Origin: Absidia repens | Lineage: Eukaryota; Mucoromycota; Mucoromycetes; Mucorales; Cunninghamellaceae | Assembly: GCA_002105175.1 (NCBI GenBank) | Contig: MCGE01000007.1 | Coordinates: 1,178,001-1,242,000, forward strand | Reading direction: 5' to 3' | Length of the DNA stretch: 64,000 nt | Shown here: positions 34,093 to 46,014 of the stretch, in pieces | Position numbering within the stretch: position 1 is the stretch's first letter | Layout of the letters: every line of letters begins with the position of its first letter | Position numbers and translations under genes: made by a program | Notes under the pieces: model-generated | Database searches by the model: none | Told to the model about the DNA's origin: nothing | Seen by the model: only the letters and a program-made list of their open reading frames with translations

Positions 34093-35352
34093 ATATATTA
34101 AAAAGAGAATGGACCGCAAGAACACTCAGCAGTAATAATACTAATTTGCGTTTTTGTCTCCCCAACTCCTTTTCCCAGACAGGGCCCTAAACACGACCGT
34201 TGGGCCTACCATAATGCAAACTGGCAGAGGCGTCCACCTTTTTCTTCAAAATATTATCCCAATCGACGGAGCGCTGAACACGACCGTTGGGACTCAAGGG
34301 GCTGCCCACCAGAGCGTGAAATGGCGGAGGCGTGTAATCCCATTCGATCAAAACCCACACTTCATAAAGTACCCCTGACATCCAGTTATATTGAACATTT
34401 TTGATCCGTAGCTACACAATTAATGCTATTCCTTAACTATGCTGCTCAATATATCACACCACAACAAAATACACGGTAGTAGCTGATTTTTCCCACAAAC
34501 ATATGTCTGTTTTCTTTCTACGCACAAATTTATACAGTATACATGATTTGGTGGAACAAGTCATCTTAATACCTAATCCGTTCCTTTTTATGTATACACA
34601 TATTTTTTTTTCCTATGCTCTTGTATACACATTCGATAAAGCTCATGATGTAAACATGATAAAAGAGACAAGCATATTTTATTCAGATATAGATGCAAAT
34701 GATAACAAACTATTAATAAACTAATGATGATTCCATGATACTAATTCCTAAGATAAAGCTAATCTAGTGACGTTCCCAAATCCTAGATCCAAAATGAAAG
34801 GGGTTCCCCATTATGTTTGTTTTGCATTTCTGAAAATGCCTCTAATTCAAGTTCTATCACTAATCCTAGATCACCAGTACCCCAATGAGCCTTGTCATCA
34901 TATCTTTCGGAATTTCATGGAGGAAAAAAAGAAGAAAGAGAAGGAACAAAAATTGGAGTCCCAAAAAAAAATAGAAATCATGTGTGCGGAGACTGAATTG
35001 ACTTTTTTTTTCACACATAGACACCATCCTATATTCTTGTCAACACACACAAAAATATTACAATTAACGGGCGCTGAGCACGACGGTAAGGCCCGAAAGG
35101 TCTGCCCACCAAAGTGCGAAATTACGAAGTCACCTAGCTTTTACTCATGTTTTTTTTTTCAACAAACATAAAAAGCCTATTGACGAGGCGTTGAGCATGA
35201 CGGTTGGGCCCCACGGGACTGCCCACCAAAGTGCGAAATGCCGGACGCTCTATCCCACCCCCTCAAAACCCACACTTCTATAAAAAAAACCTCTGACACC
35301 CAATAAATGGAAAGATTTCCAAAAGCTCCAGCGGAGCCCCAGAGCGTTTATT
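34093..35352 (+). repeat. Interspersed repeat E, copy C
   Basis: Abuts copy B directly: the CGTTTATT end of B runs straight into ATATATTAAAAAGAGAATGG of C. About 1.26 kb containing an R1 core (34670–34950) and four GGGCC-rich subunits, ending with the same GCTCCAGCGGAGC hairpin and CGTTTATT. The compact size suggests this is the basic form of the unit. Confidence 0.7.
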
Positions 35353-35926
35353 TCATAAGAAAACAATCAAACGCACAATTCAAGAACCCTGCCTCGTGTC
35401 TTGACGTCATGTAGATCTTTTTTTTTTTTTTTTTTTTTTTGTAAACGTAAAAACTTGCTTAAACTGTGCCATAACATAGATTTGAAATTCGGGAGAAAAA
35501 TGAATTTCATCAACTGTCATAATACATCCTGAATTTTGCTGATAAGTAGCAATATATGACACTGCAGAAAATAACGATTTTGACAAGACTGTTTTTATAG
35601 CAGTTCTCGAGATGTCATTTTCTGTGGTGTCATAATAAAAAAAGGAAGAAAATCATCTACTTTTCCCGAGTACTCGATCAATCAGCGATATGTATATGAC
35701 TCCCAGTAAATGTTTTATTTCCCGTAGCGTCATGAAATATCTAGTGTCTTCTATACAAATATAAATAAAGCAGAGGCTAAAAAAGTATTATATAAAAAAA
35801 GAGAGGGACTAATGAATATGGAGAAAAGGGTTTTTATTGAGCTTTGTTTTCAAAAAGTACAAAAAGGTCTAAGCTATTTCTAGTACTACAAGTAAATGGA
35901 GACAAGGGGGGGGGCAGAGAGCTCTT
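35353..35926. other. 3' flank of the DIS3L-type gene
   Basis: AT-rich sequence with a T-run at 35417–35440. No gene or structured RNA was recognised. Confidence 0.4.
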
Positions 35927-38900
35927 CTATCGGGATTGGTTTTCAACAAGAGCCAATTTTCTAAATTGTTCTAATACAGAGTAAATGGAATCCTTGTTTT
36001 GCTGTTTGTTCTTTTTCAACATTCGACGTGTTTCAGTTTCTGCTTTTGTTGATGAGGCGGGTGGTGGTGTTGCTGCTTTTGATTCCAGGATTTCTTGCGC
36101 TTGAATCGATTGCATCAAATCATTCCTAGTCATCATCGCCGCCTTGGGTTGTTGTTGCTGCTGCTGTTGCTGTCGGCCTACAAGGGTCATATAAACCATA
36201 TGCCTGTGGGCATGAGATTGGCGTAGTTTCAACATGACACGGACACGGTCAAACAAGCAGAATCGAATTGGATGGGCCAAGTCGGCGGATTGGACTTTGA
36301 TTTCGGTCGGTGGTTGGGCTTCCAAGGCACAATTGGGTATAAATTCATCATCTAGGGAGTGAAAAAAAAGAGTGGTGAATAGAGACGTCCATCGTCTGTT
36401 TATTTTTGACTTGTGTATATAACCTACCTTGATCATTTTTTCCAGTTAGGAGGGACAGAGGGACAGTTGTTTGGCCATTTTTATCTACAAGGAACACTGG
36501 CCCTCTCAATCCTAGACTGATTCAGAAGTATAGACGACATATTAGTGTTCTGCTCCTCCCCTCTGTTGTTTCCTTCTTCGGTTTCATACCTAGGCACAAA
36601 GACATAAAATCCATTGGAACGAATTTCAGAGATGATACCGTCCTCTATCAATGGTTTTTCCACAGACTAGTATAAACAATTCCAAAAGAAGCAGGTAATC
36701 AGTACGATGATAATAACGAAGCAATTTTTTGTGCATCTTACCTGTTGCAAAACATAGAGAGACTGGAATAATTCGGTGGAATCCTATAAAAAGATGATAT
36801 ATGTGAATGATATGCCCTGAAAGTTGGTAATATACATATAACTTACTCTTTGAGCCAACTTGGATTCTCTTGATTTCAAATTGAGATTGTCACAAATTTC
36901 AGAAACCTTGCTATCCTGAAGCACTGAAGAAGATAATCCATCCAATTCCTTTTGTTGTACCATTGCTGTTGGGTCCATCACACACATCAAAAGTTGTCGA
37001 TGAGCCACCACATCGGCATATCTTCGAATAGGCGACTACATGATTTTTTAAAAAAAAGAGTTAATCATCCTTATTGTCACTTGAAAAAGTGAGGTCAGGC
37101 GAAGGTGTCAGGTTACTTACTGTAAAATGAGTATAAAATTCTAAAGCAAGACCATAATGGTAATACTGGTCCACAGAATAATGACCTGACGATATATATC
37201 TATATATAATAAGAAAATATAGTTGAATTGGGTGTCCACTGACTTCTCCTCCCCCCCTCCTTCTTACCCTGCTTCGTTCATTGCATACGTGGCCATCGTT
37301 TTCATCAGCCGTACCATTTCCGGGTCATGTGGACTATTTCGAACAATATGTTCTAATGATTGAGCAAGAGCCCTGTTGGAAGTAAAATCAATGGAAAAGC
37401 CCTAACATATAAATGGAAACGCTTTGATGAGTTTTCTGCGACCATACATAGATATAACCCGGTCACTTACCCGACTTTCAGCAGCTTGAATCAAGCTCCT
37501 AAACTGATATTTGGTAGGAGCAGGGTGACGTCGTAATAAAGCAGAGTCTTTATAGCTATCATAAATCCTTCTCCCGACCGACGCATTAGCAAGAATCATC
37601 GCTTCAGCCACTAAACCATGAATTTCCATCGCATCCTTAGGTATAATGTCGGTGATTTGATCGTTGTCGGCCATCTTGAATTTGACTTCAGTGCTTTCCA
37701 ACTCTAATGCCCCCTTTTGTAAACGTCGTGCCTAGACAGAGATGGAAATGTGAGAAACGGATCTTTACTTTTTTTTTTTTTTTTGATTTACCTTAATCAC
37801 ACGTAATATTTCTGCTAGTTTTTTCACATTCGGGCGTAATTTGTTACAGAGAGTTGCATCTACAAAAAATAAGAGGGGTGAGTGGGAGTTAGTATCAGAA
37901 GACGTTAAATCATACATGTCCAATCGGTTTTTTTTATATATACCTAAACCCGCAGCAGTCATTTCACCATCCAAAAACTGCTGTGCTTGTTCATATTCCA
38001 TTTCACAGCTGGACCGGATGATTGTTCGACCAAACCATGTGTCCTTGACATTGTAAGCTTCATCTATTGTCCACAGAACCGATACTATAGAAAAGAGTCT
38101 TAAGTCAAAAACAAAAGAAAAAGATCGTCCAAATTTCAACAGAAAGCTAACACCTTACCAGCATAACGGTCTACATTTTGTCGAAGAGAACAAACACGTT
38201 CACTGAGAACAGAGGGGAGCATATCAAATCGACGATCGGCAAGATAAACAGTGGTAGCTCTATTGTAATACATAAAAATGAGTAACATCCACATCGGGTG
38301 TCTTTCAATATATGAATATGCTTTTACCTTGCCCTGGCTTCCAAATCTGTTAAAGAGTTTTCTTTGACAAAGTAACTAACATCGGCAATATGTACCCCAA
38401 GTTCCATGTGCCCATTTTCCAATTCACGTACCGACAAAGCATCTAATGGTATAACAAAAAGATAATGAGCATCATGATTTTAATTTCCATGTAAGCATGA
38501 GACTCACCATCAATATCTTGGCAATTGGGAGGATCAATACTATAAAAATAAAAATGAGTATGCTGACCAGCAAGTAGGGATTGTATATGAGTTACCTGAA
38601 TAAGGTCAGGGACCGTAAATCTTTCCGGAGTTCGACTTGATCCTTAGTATATTTCCAGGGATGCTCCGTTGTGTCCACCGGCATTTCTTTCAATGACGCT
38701 TCACTAAAGCCTTGGGATGCTTGGGAAACGGAGATACCATGTTCAACGAGAATGGCTGAGATCTCGGAATCCAATTGATGAATCGGGCCTACACAGTTTA
38801 ACAATTAATATTTTCCACAGAAGCTAGGATATATATTTCATTTTATTCTTACCTAAGGATCGGACATAATGACCATTTGGATATTGAGATGACACCGGCC

Positions 38901-40677
38901 TAAAAAAGAAAAGAATTTTATTAATCAAACCAGTTGCACACATCTTGTTTGCTCCTACCAGTTATCAATACGGACAACAATACGTTGATTTTCGATGAGT
39001 TTGACATCTTGATAACGGATCCGGATTTTGGGAATAGTAGAGTCTAATGGAATGGCCAAATGGAAAGAACCACCGGGATTGGCTTCGTCTTGTTGGATCG
39101 TAGCCACATAGGAGCGCCAGTTTCGATTCAAAATCCCCACAACTCGGCCAGTGGGTTGTGTCAATGCATTTTTCGTTTCCTTTGCCGATAGCATATCTTC
39201 ATTATCTATTAATATGAATAAAGCCGTTTATTTTCGCCATCCATCTATATATGTGTATGTCTGTGAATTGATGTATAAGATATATTTACCATTGGGATTA
39301 TCAAATGTGATTTCGTTGCATAGAGTGCCCCAATTACTTTCTGATAATAATTCCACTACTACCACATCACCATGTACTACACAATAAAAAAAGAAGAATG
39401 AGAAATCCAAAAAAAAAATCGATATATAAATCTAGTTTCATTGTATCTGTCATGTATTTACCAGCACGATTTCGATGTTCATTTCCAATAATCAAAATAT
39501 CCTTGCCGTCACCTAAATGAATAGAAGCTTGGTGCCGAGTACTTTCCCCGCGACAGCGAATCACACCAGAATAATAACGTGCGGATTTGATACCAACTTC
39601 CAGTTCGTCCATCGATTTATACTATGATAATAATGCGATTGAAATCAGTTTCCGCCCCCCTTTTTTGGTGCACTTGATATCTCCATATCCCTTACCTCAA
39701 TATAGCCATTGACAGCAGCAGATGATGAAGAAGAAGAAGATGTTTTCGATGAAGCTATATGTATTCGATCCATGTCCTCTTCCAAAACCACGTCCGCCAA
39801 TACGTTTACTAAGGATTGCAATAAAGGATAATCCCGAAAATAAGTAGCCAGGTATTGTTGCATAGAATACACTAGAATTCCACTATCATTAGCATCCATT
39901 AGAGCCGCAGGTAAGTCCTGTTGTCCAAACACTTCTGACAGCAAAATAATCTTGGCTGCCTTATGTTGTTGTTTTGAAAAGTGCTGTTGGTACCAGTGAG
40001 CCATGACGCATAAGCTTCTCCAATCCCGTTGAGCCATCGTTTCGTCAGGTAATCGCGCCACTTTCGTCTTGTCAAAAATTTCATTGTAAAACAGGACACT
40101 TTTTCGTCGCCGATCGTTCAAGATTTGTCGTAGTTTTCGGTAAGTCTTTGTTTTGTCGTGTTGTTCCAACTGGTAGAAGTAAAAACAAAGTCATAAGTAA
40201 AATATTTACCCTAGGTCTGTACTCTCACTTTCCAGTCTTACCCAGGTGGTCATGGTTTGACTAATGATAATATTACAGAGTTCATCTTGTTCCAGAATTT
40301 CTTGATACCGCATAATGACCTATTGATATTAAAGTGTCAGTGGCATACCCTCCCAAGGTTCTTTAAACTATGTTGTCTCTCTATACTTACAGACAGGTCA
40401 GGAATGATATAATGAGAGGCCGTAGAATCCAATAGCTGTGACTGATCATTATGGCACACTGTACAAGCTGCCATTAAACAAGGTATATCAGATCGAAGGT
40501 ATTCTGTTGAATATATAGGGTTTGAAAGAACAAAGCAGTTAGTTGTGTTAGTAGAGAATCTAAAACGAGGTTTGATAAAATATATTTCTCATTTACACAC
40601 TTACGTTCTCTAACTAGTTTCACAATGCCATTACTCCTTGATTTTCTGTAGAATGACCTATCCACTTTAATTGTCAT
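35927..40677 (-). CDS. DIS3L: Exosome 3'–5' exoribonuclease of the RRP44/DIS3 family, DIS3L (DIS3L1) type
   Basis: Twenty-two exons from 40605–40677 to 35927–36351 sum to 1074 residues with consistent phases. Order: N-terminal [18 protein letters not shown] … [11 protein letters not shown]-like domain (exon 4), cold-shock domains ([27 protein letters not shown]), the RNB nuclease ([57 protein letters not shown]) and S1. The IDPPxCxDIDD acidic cluster is the RNB active site. Phrases such as [32 protein letters not shown] and the tail [13 protein letters not shown] match animal DIS3L (cytoplasmic exosome) better than DIS3. In the PIN region the usual T-N-D loop appears as LLSEV, suggesting the endonuclease site is lost, as in DIS3L. 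An upstream in-frame ATG at 40728 exists, but 40677 fits the family start. Confidence 0.88.
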
Positions 40678-41313
40678 AATATTTGTTAGAGTAGAAGAGA
40701 GACAGGGAGAATTTGTAAGAAGAGGCAAAAAAAAAAAAAAAAAACCGGCACGATAGCCTTTTTTTTAGGGAGGCGGGGATTGAAATGGTCAAAGGGGTTG
40801 AGTGGTGGTGCTGAGACCCAAGACTCTATACTTTGAATGAGCACAAATATATCAAAATACAAAAAGACATATATACCTGATTTATAATAATATGGTTTTA
40901 ATATAAATATATAAATAATAAACAATTGAACAAAAAAGAAAAGAAAAGACCACACGTGCAGAAAATCATAGGTTCTGATTGCAATTTCCAGGACTTTTAA
41001 AATTAAGGTATTAATGATGATGATGGTTTTGTGCCGTATATGCAGCCGCAATGTCTTTTTTTGGCGTCCTCCCTATGATATTTATTTGAACTCTCATTTC
41101 TTGCTTTCTTGCTTCCTCTCCTCGATCGCCTTCCTTCTTCCTCTTCCTCTTCCTGGTCATTTTTCTGCTAAATAGAGATCCAATCCACATTTACATATAT
41201 ACAGATCCAACTAGACAAGCATTCACAAGGACCGACCTATTTTGTTTTTATTTTGTAAAATTACTCAATTCACTGTCTCCTTTTTTTTTTCTTTTGATTT
41301 CCGCTCGGTTGCT
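40678..41313. promoter_or_regulatory. Divergent promoter between DIS3L and the SPX-EXS gene
   Basis: 636 bp with an A-run (40728–40743), AT-rich middle (40880–40925) and a pyrimidine-rich stretch with CTTCCTCT repeats (41100–41160) before the SPX-EXS start. A CACACGTGCAG sequence near 40952 contains a CACGTG E-box, the kind of site bound by Pho4-type bHLH factors. A phosphate link is speculative. Confidence 0.4.
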
Positions 41314-44300
41314 ATGAAATTTGCAAAATACTTGGAAGCAGACAGTATACCTGAATGGCGAAAAGCCTACATCAATTACAAAGGATTGAAGAAACGATTA
41401 AGATTTGTTGACAAGGTAACCAAGATAGAAACCAAAAAAAAAAGGTGGTCATTCAGCCCTCTCATATGCCCTTTTTTCCTACGTGTTTCAGATTGTCATA
41501 TATGATATAAACAGCTTTCTAACCCACTCATTTTCTTCTTATTTTGGGCATCTTATCTAGTTTAGAAAGTCCAATGAACACAAAGCGGCTTTAGAATTGG
41601 CCAGAATGTTTCAAGATACCACTTATGATGATGACAATGATCAAGATCATGATCATAATGTTTATATTCATCTCAACGAAGAAGATGAAAGTGTGCATCG
41701 AACTTGGTGGGATCCTTCCACCTGGCATCTTCATCGGCCTTCTTCTCTATCATTACTACGCCAATGGACAAGTAAAAAAGATGTCATGGACACTACTATT
41801 TCGCCTCGCCCCGGTAAGAATATGCACACAAACGTCTTTTTTTTTTCCGGACTTGTTTCTAATACCCGCTCCCTTCCCTCTTTTTTTTTTTCTATAGTTT
41901 CATTTCACAGTACAATGACACTTTCTGTATGGGACGAAGTCCTTCTTCATGCCAATGAGTCGGAACGTTTATTTTTCGACATGTTGAACCAAGAACTCGA
42001 TAAAGTGTCCCTGTTCTATAACGGTACCAATTTAAAACACAGCACTCTCTACTGTTTCCTTTTTTTATTTTTTTTATAACCTATCCTATATTTGTTCATA
42101 TGTATTTTTTTTTTTTTTTTTTTTTCTAGAGAAAGAAAAAGAATCTCGAGTCAAATTTGAATCCGTGAAAATGCAAATCAAACTTATAGCCGATTATGGA
42201 CGTTACCTGCTAGAAATAGGAGTAAGTACCATGCCATCATCATTGCCTCTCATCTCACTTTTTTCTTTTCTTTTCTTTATTCAAAGCCGTCCATGACTCC
42301 TTACCCTTCATTATTTCAATCCCGCCAATATCGATTATCCAATGTACCTTCTTTTATTGGTCATGCTACCGACCCTCATATAAGCTACAGTGTAAACCGC
42401 GAGTGCCTGGGTCATTTAAGAGAGGTGGAATGTAGTTTCTTAATTGATTTCTCCCTTTTTTGTTAGGTTGCCAGAAATCGATTAAAGAAGGCATTGACAG
42501 AATTTTACCGCAGTTTAGAATTTCTAAAATCATTTCAGGTACCAATTCATCATAATAATAAATGGGGGGGGGAGGGTACTATTCTAATATATATTTTTTT
42601 CTCTCCCCTTTGTAGATCCTTAACAAGACGGGGTTTGAAAAAATACTCAAAAAATTTGACAAGACTGCAGGTTGGAAAGCCAGCGGTATGTATGATCAAC
42701 AAATGAAAAAATACCATTGGGTGACTTCAACATGCTTGGACGACATGACAGATGAAACTGAGAAATTATATATCAATGAATTTGCCGATGGTCATCGAAG
42801 AAGAGGAATGCGGAAATTAAGAGTACCTGAAAAACAAGATGATTATAATGCCACTACTTGGCGTATTGGTTTATTTTTGGGTATTGCCTTTTCTCTTTTA
42901 TTCCAAGCTGTTCATTTAGGTATGTGAATAACAATCATTCCCACATCTCTCTTCCGCCCATAGCGTTGCTCATTTTATGTGTCTATTTTAAAAATAGGCT
43001 TTGATCCCAAAACATTGCATCAGTTGCCTAATGTGCATACGAACCTTCAAATCTATGCAAGTTTTATCCTACCCATATTATTTTGCCTTGGTTTCTCACT
43101 AAATTTATTGATCTGGCATCGGTCTCGAATTAATTACAAATTCATTTTTGAATTGAACCCCCGCCAAAATCTGGATTATCACCAATTTGCAGAGGTACGC
43201 ATGATCCTTCCCGTCCCCTCCCCCCCTTTTTTTTTTTAAAAAAAACAACAACATCCCCTAGTCAAGAATGTTAATTTTTTTTTTATTTAGCTTCCAGCCT
43301 TCATGTTGTTACTAAGCTCAGCAATCATGTATGTTGACTTTTCACAATGGTACGGCTCAGCATTACCCTCTGAACTTTGTCCCATGGTACTGTTTGTCAG
43401 TTTATTGTCGATCATGCTCTGTCCCTTTGATGTCCTGTACTTTTCCGCTCGCAAATGGCTCGGCGTGGCTCTTGGTCGTATTGTGTTAAGCTATTGTTTC
43501 CCTGTGGAATTTCGAGATTTCTTTATTGCTGATGAACTCAACAGTTTGTCTTATTCCTTCTGGACCTGCTCCTATTTTTTCTGTGCTTATGGCTGTCATT
43601 GGGTGGGACTTACGACTCATTGCAACCTTTCCACATCATGGCTGACGCCTCTTTTGGCCTCGTTGCCTCCCTGGTGGCGTCTGTTGCAATGTTTTCGCCG
43701 GTACAGGGACTCGAATGAAAAAGTTCATTTAATTAACGGTGCGAAATATACCAGTAGTATTTTGGCGACTTTGATGAATGGCATGCGGAAAATCCATGGT
43801 AAACCAAAAAAAAAAAAAAAAGGAGACAGAATGTATTTTTAAACACAGCTTCTTTTTTTCAGGAACACAATTGACTTTATGCCTATGGATAGTGATCTCT
43901 CTCATCAATTCATGTTATACGTCTACATGGGACATTAAAATGGATTGGGGATTGATGCAAAAACAAAGTCAGTATCGGTTTTTACGGAATGAACTTGTAT
44001 TTCATCGATGGGTAAAGTATAATGCAGTCGTGGTTTCCGTTCGCGGCGTTTAATTTTTTTTTTTCTAGGCATATTATTTGGCTATTCCTATCAACATTGT
44101 CCTACGCTTCTCATGGACATTATCCTTAGCTCCTCTTGGTATCCATGGTGATATTTTGGGATTTGTGGTAGCCATACTCGAAGGAATGCGACGAATTCAA
44201 TGGAATATCTTTCGGCTCGAAAATGAAGTAAGGGTTAGATGAGATCAACTTGCGTCGACTGTCAAACCTTAATTTTTTTTTTTTTTTTTTGAAAATAGCA

Positions 44301-44877
44301 TTTGAACAATTGTGGTCAGTACCGAGCCATTAAGGAAATTCCATTGCCGTTTGCCATGACGGATGAACACCATGATCAAAGTAAACTCGACCAGCATACC
44401 TATGAATCCCAGCAGCACAATGATCATAATGTAGTCATGATCGACCAGCAGCAACAGCAGCAGCAACAGCAGCAGCAAAAACAACAACAACAACAGGTCA
44501 ACAATAGACAACAACGACAACAACCTTTCTATGATTCCACTACCTCCATCACACAAGACAGACCTCCATCGTCGCCCATTCCGACTTCAACAAGTTACCT
44601 TCATCGACCTTTATCCAACTCGCTCCGCCATTCATACCATGATGCCGCGGGCTCCTTTTATGGTAAACGCGATTTCGAGAATAAACATGATGGCGAAGAC
44701 ACAGCCGATTTCCTTCAGACACGCCATCGTCATAGCCAGCAGCTTTCGGCTCAATCCTCGCCACTGGATCATGTGTTGACACACATCAGAAGTTTGGGTG
44801 CTTCGGCCGACTTCGATGTCAGTGACACTGAACATGAAGACGATGATTTAGATAGCGATGATGACGATGATCAATAA
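41314..44877 (+). CDS. SPX-EXS domain phosphate transporter (SYG1/XPR1 family)
   Basis: Twelve exons (41314–41415, 41561–41813, 41898–42023, 42130–42221, 42287–42424, 42467–42538, 42616–42919, 42998–43194, 43291–43798, 43863–44011, 44069–44227, 44299–44877) give 892 residues. The split SPX domain begins MKFAKYLEADSIPEWRKAYI and includes the Lys-rich NYKGLKKR and KILKKFDK helices that in this family bind inositol pyrophosphates. Several membrane segments follow (IGLFLGIAFSLLF, IYASFILPILFCLGFSLNLL, LPAFMLLLSSAIMYV), then the EXS signature (WDIKMDWGLM, HLNNCGQYRAIKEIPLP). XPR1/Syg1 proteins export phosphate across plasma or Golgi-type membranes. The C-terminus has a Gln tract (44450–44500) and an acidic end. 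The frame remains open through a possible GTATG donor at 42686, so no intron is placed there. Confidence 0.92.
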
Positions 44878-44967
44878 ATCTTTCTATTAGGCAGTGGGAA
44901 GGATGATCTAAAGCTCGGTTTCCTTTCTATATATATATATATATATATACACATTTATACATTATTC

Positions 44968-45440
44968 AAATAATAAAAAAACTCTCTGGTGCTCCTTTGA
45001 AGCTTTCGGAAATCATGGATATACTGGGTCTCAAAGTGGGTGGTTGGAGTATGGGTTTTGTTGGGAGGGGATTAGATGTCTTCAATGCTGCTCGGGTTTT
45101 TGGTGTGGGGAAAAAAAGATAGCTCTGATGTTCAGACTCCGAAGCACATGAGTTTGCGTAAATTTAAAAATTTCCCCTTGTCTCTTGTTTTGTTTCTTTT
45201 TCAGAACTTCATCTTCAACGAAACCATCAAATGAAATTGCTGGCAATCATGGATTAGTGTTAGAAAGTGAATCAGGGGCATTTTGAAAAATGCAATGTAA
45301 ACATCATGGGAAAACCCTTTCATTTTGGATTCGTGATTTGGACCACCTTTAGATTAGCAATCAACTTGGCTTTGATGTTATAGAAACTGCCATTAGATTA
45401 CGTCAGTGTTAGTTGTCAAAGTTTATATCTGCATTACTCT
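44968..45440 (-). repeat. Interspersed repeat E, degenerate copy D
   Basis: Begins AATAAAAAAACTCTCTGGTG-CTCCTTTGAAGCTTTCGGAAATC, a worn version of the hairpin end of copy A, then a diverged GTATGGGTTTTGTTGGGAGG block. It continues into an R1 core (45240–45430) with CATCATGGGAAAACCCTTTC and ATTTTGGATTCGTGATTTGG. Only one GC-rich subunit remnant is left. Confidence 0.55.
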
Positions 45441-45750
45441 TTCTCATATATTTATTTCTCTGGTCGAATGGGGTAGTCATTCGTAGTAATAAAAACCTGT
45501 TTTGTGTATGTATGTATGTGTGTACTGTATGTGTTTATATGCTAAAGTATAGAGTTAGATAAATATACAACTTGCCACTGCAGAAGAGGCTATTATGTGT
45601 GTGTGTGTATGTGTATGTGTTGTGTGATAGTAAAAAAACGGGGGGGGGGTGGTTTTTTTTTGCCATCTGTGATTTCACATTTTGGTAACATAGCCTCTTG
45701 CCGCAAAACATGATCGATGAAGTGAAAATTAACGACGACAACCGCGCTTG

Positions 45751-46014
45751 CTAGCCAGTCATATGACTAGTTGTATCCACATACCAGATATTCATTTGCT
45801 TTGAAGAAATCACATCCAACCAAGAAACGAATCTCTTACGATCAGTAACAACGGGTCCTCTCTCAGAGATGGCGTGATAGTGGCAAGATAAATCGTTATT
45901 CAAGGAAGTCTTAAGGTCTGGGACATACGTGGCTCTATCATATGTGCCTTCCAAATTAGGAACTTCCACATTAAAAGCTCTTTGACATCCAATACATCTT
46001 CCCTTTTTGCGATA
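45751..46014 (-). pseudogene. Exon-like coding fragment with CxxC motif
   Basis: Open for 87 codons from a TATAG acceptor-like site at 46015–46016 to a stop at 45751. It begins YRKKGRCIGCQRAFNVEVPN and continues with LSCHYHAISERGPVVTDRKR. The CxxC and a later C/H pair hint at a small metal-binding unit. No upstream exon or start was found, so it is either a remnant or the last exon of a gene I cannot resolve. Confidence 0.3.

Noticed and set aside
42686..42700. Possible intron donor (GTATG) in the SPX-EXS gene
   Set aside because: The frame stays open and continues the expected family sequence, so no intron is needed.
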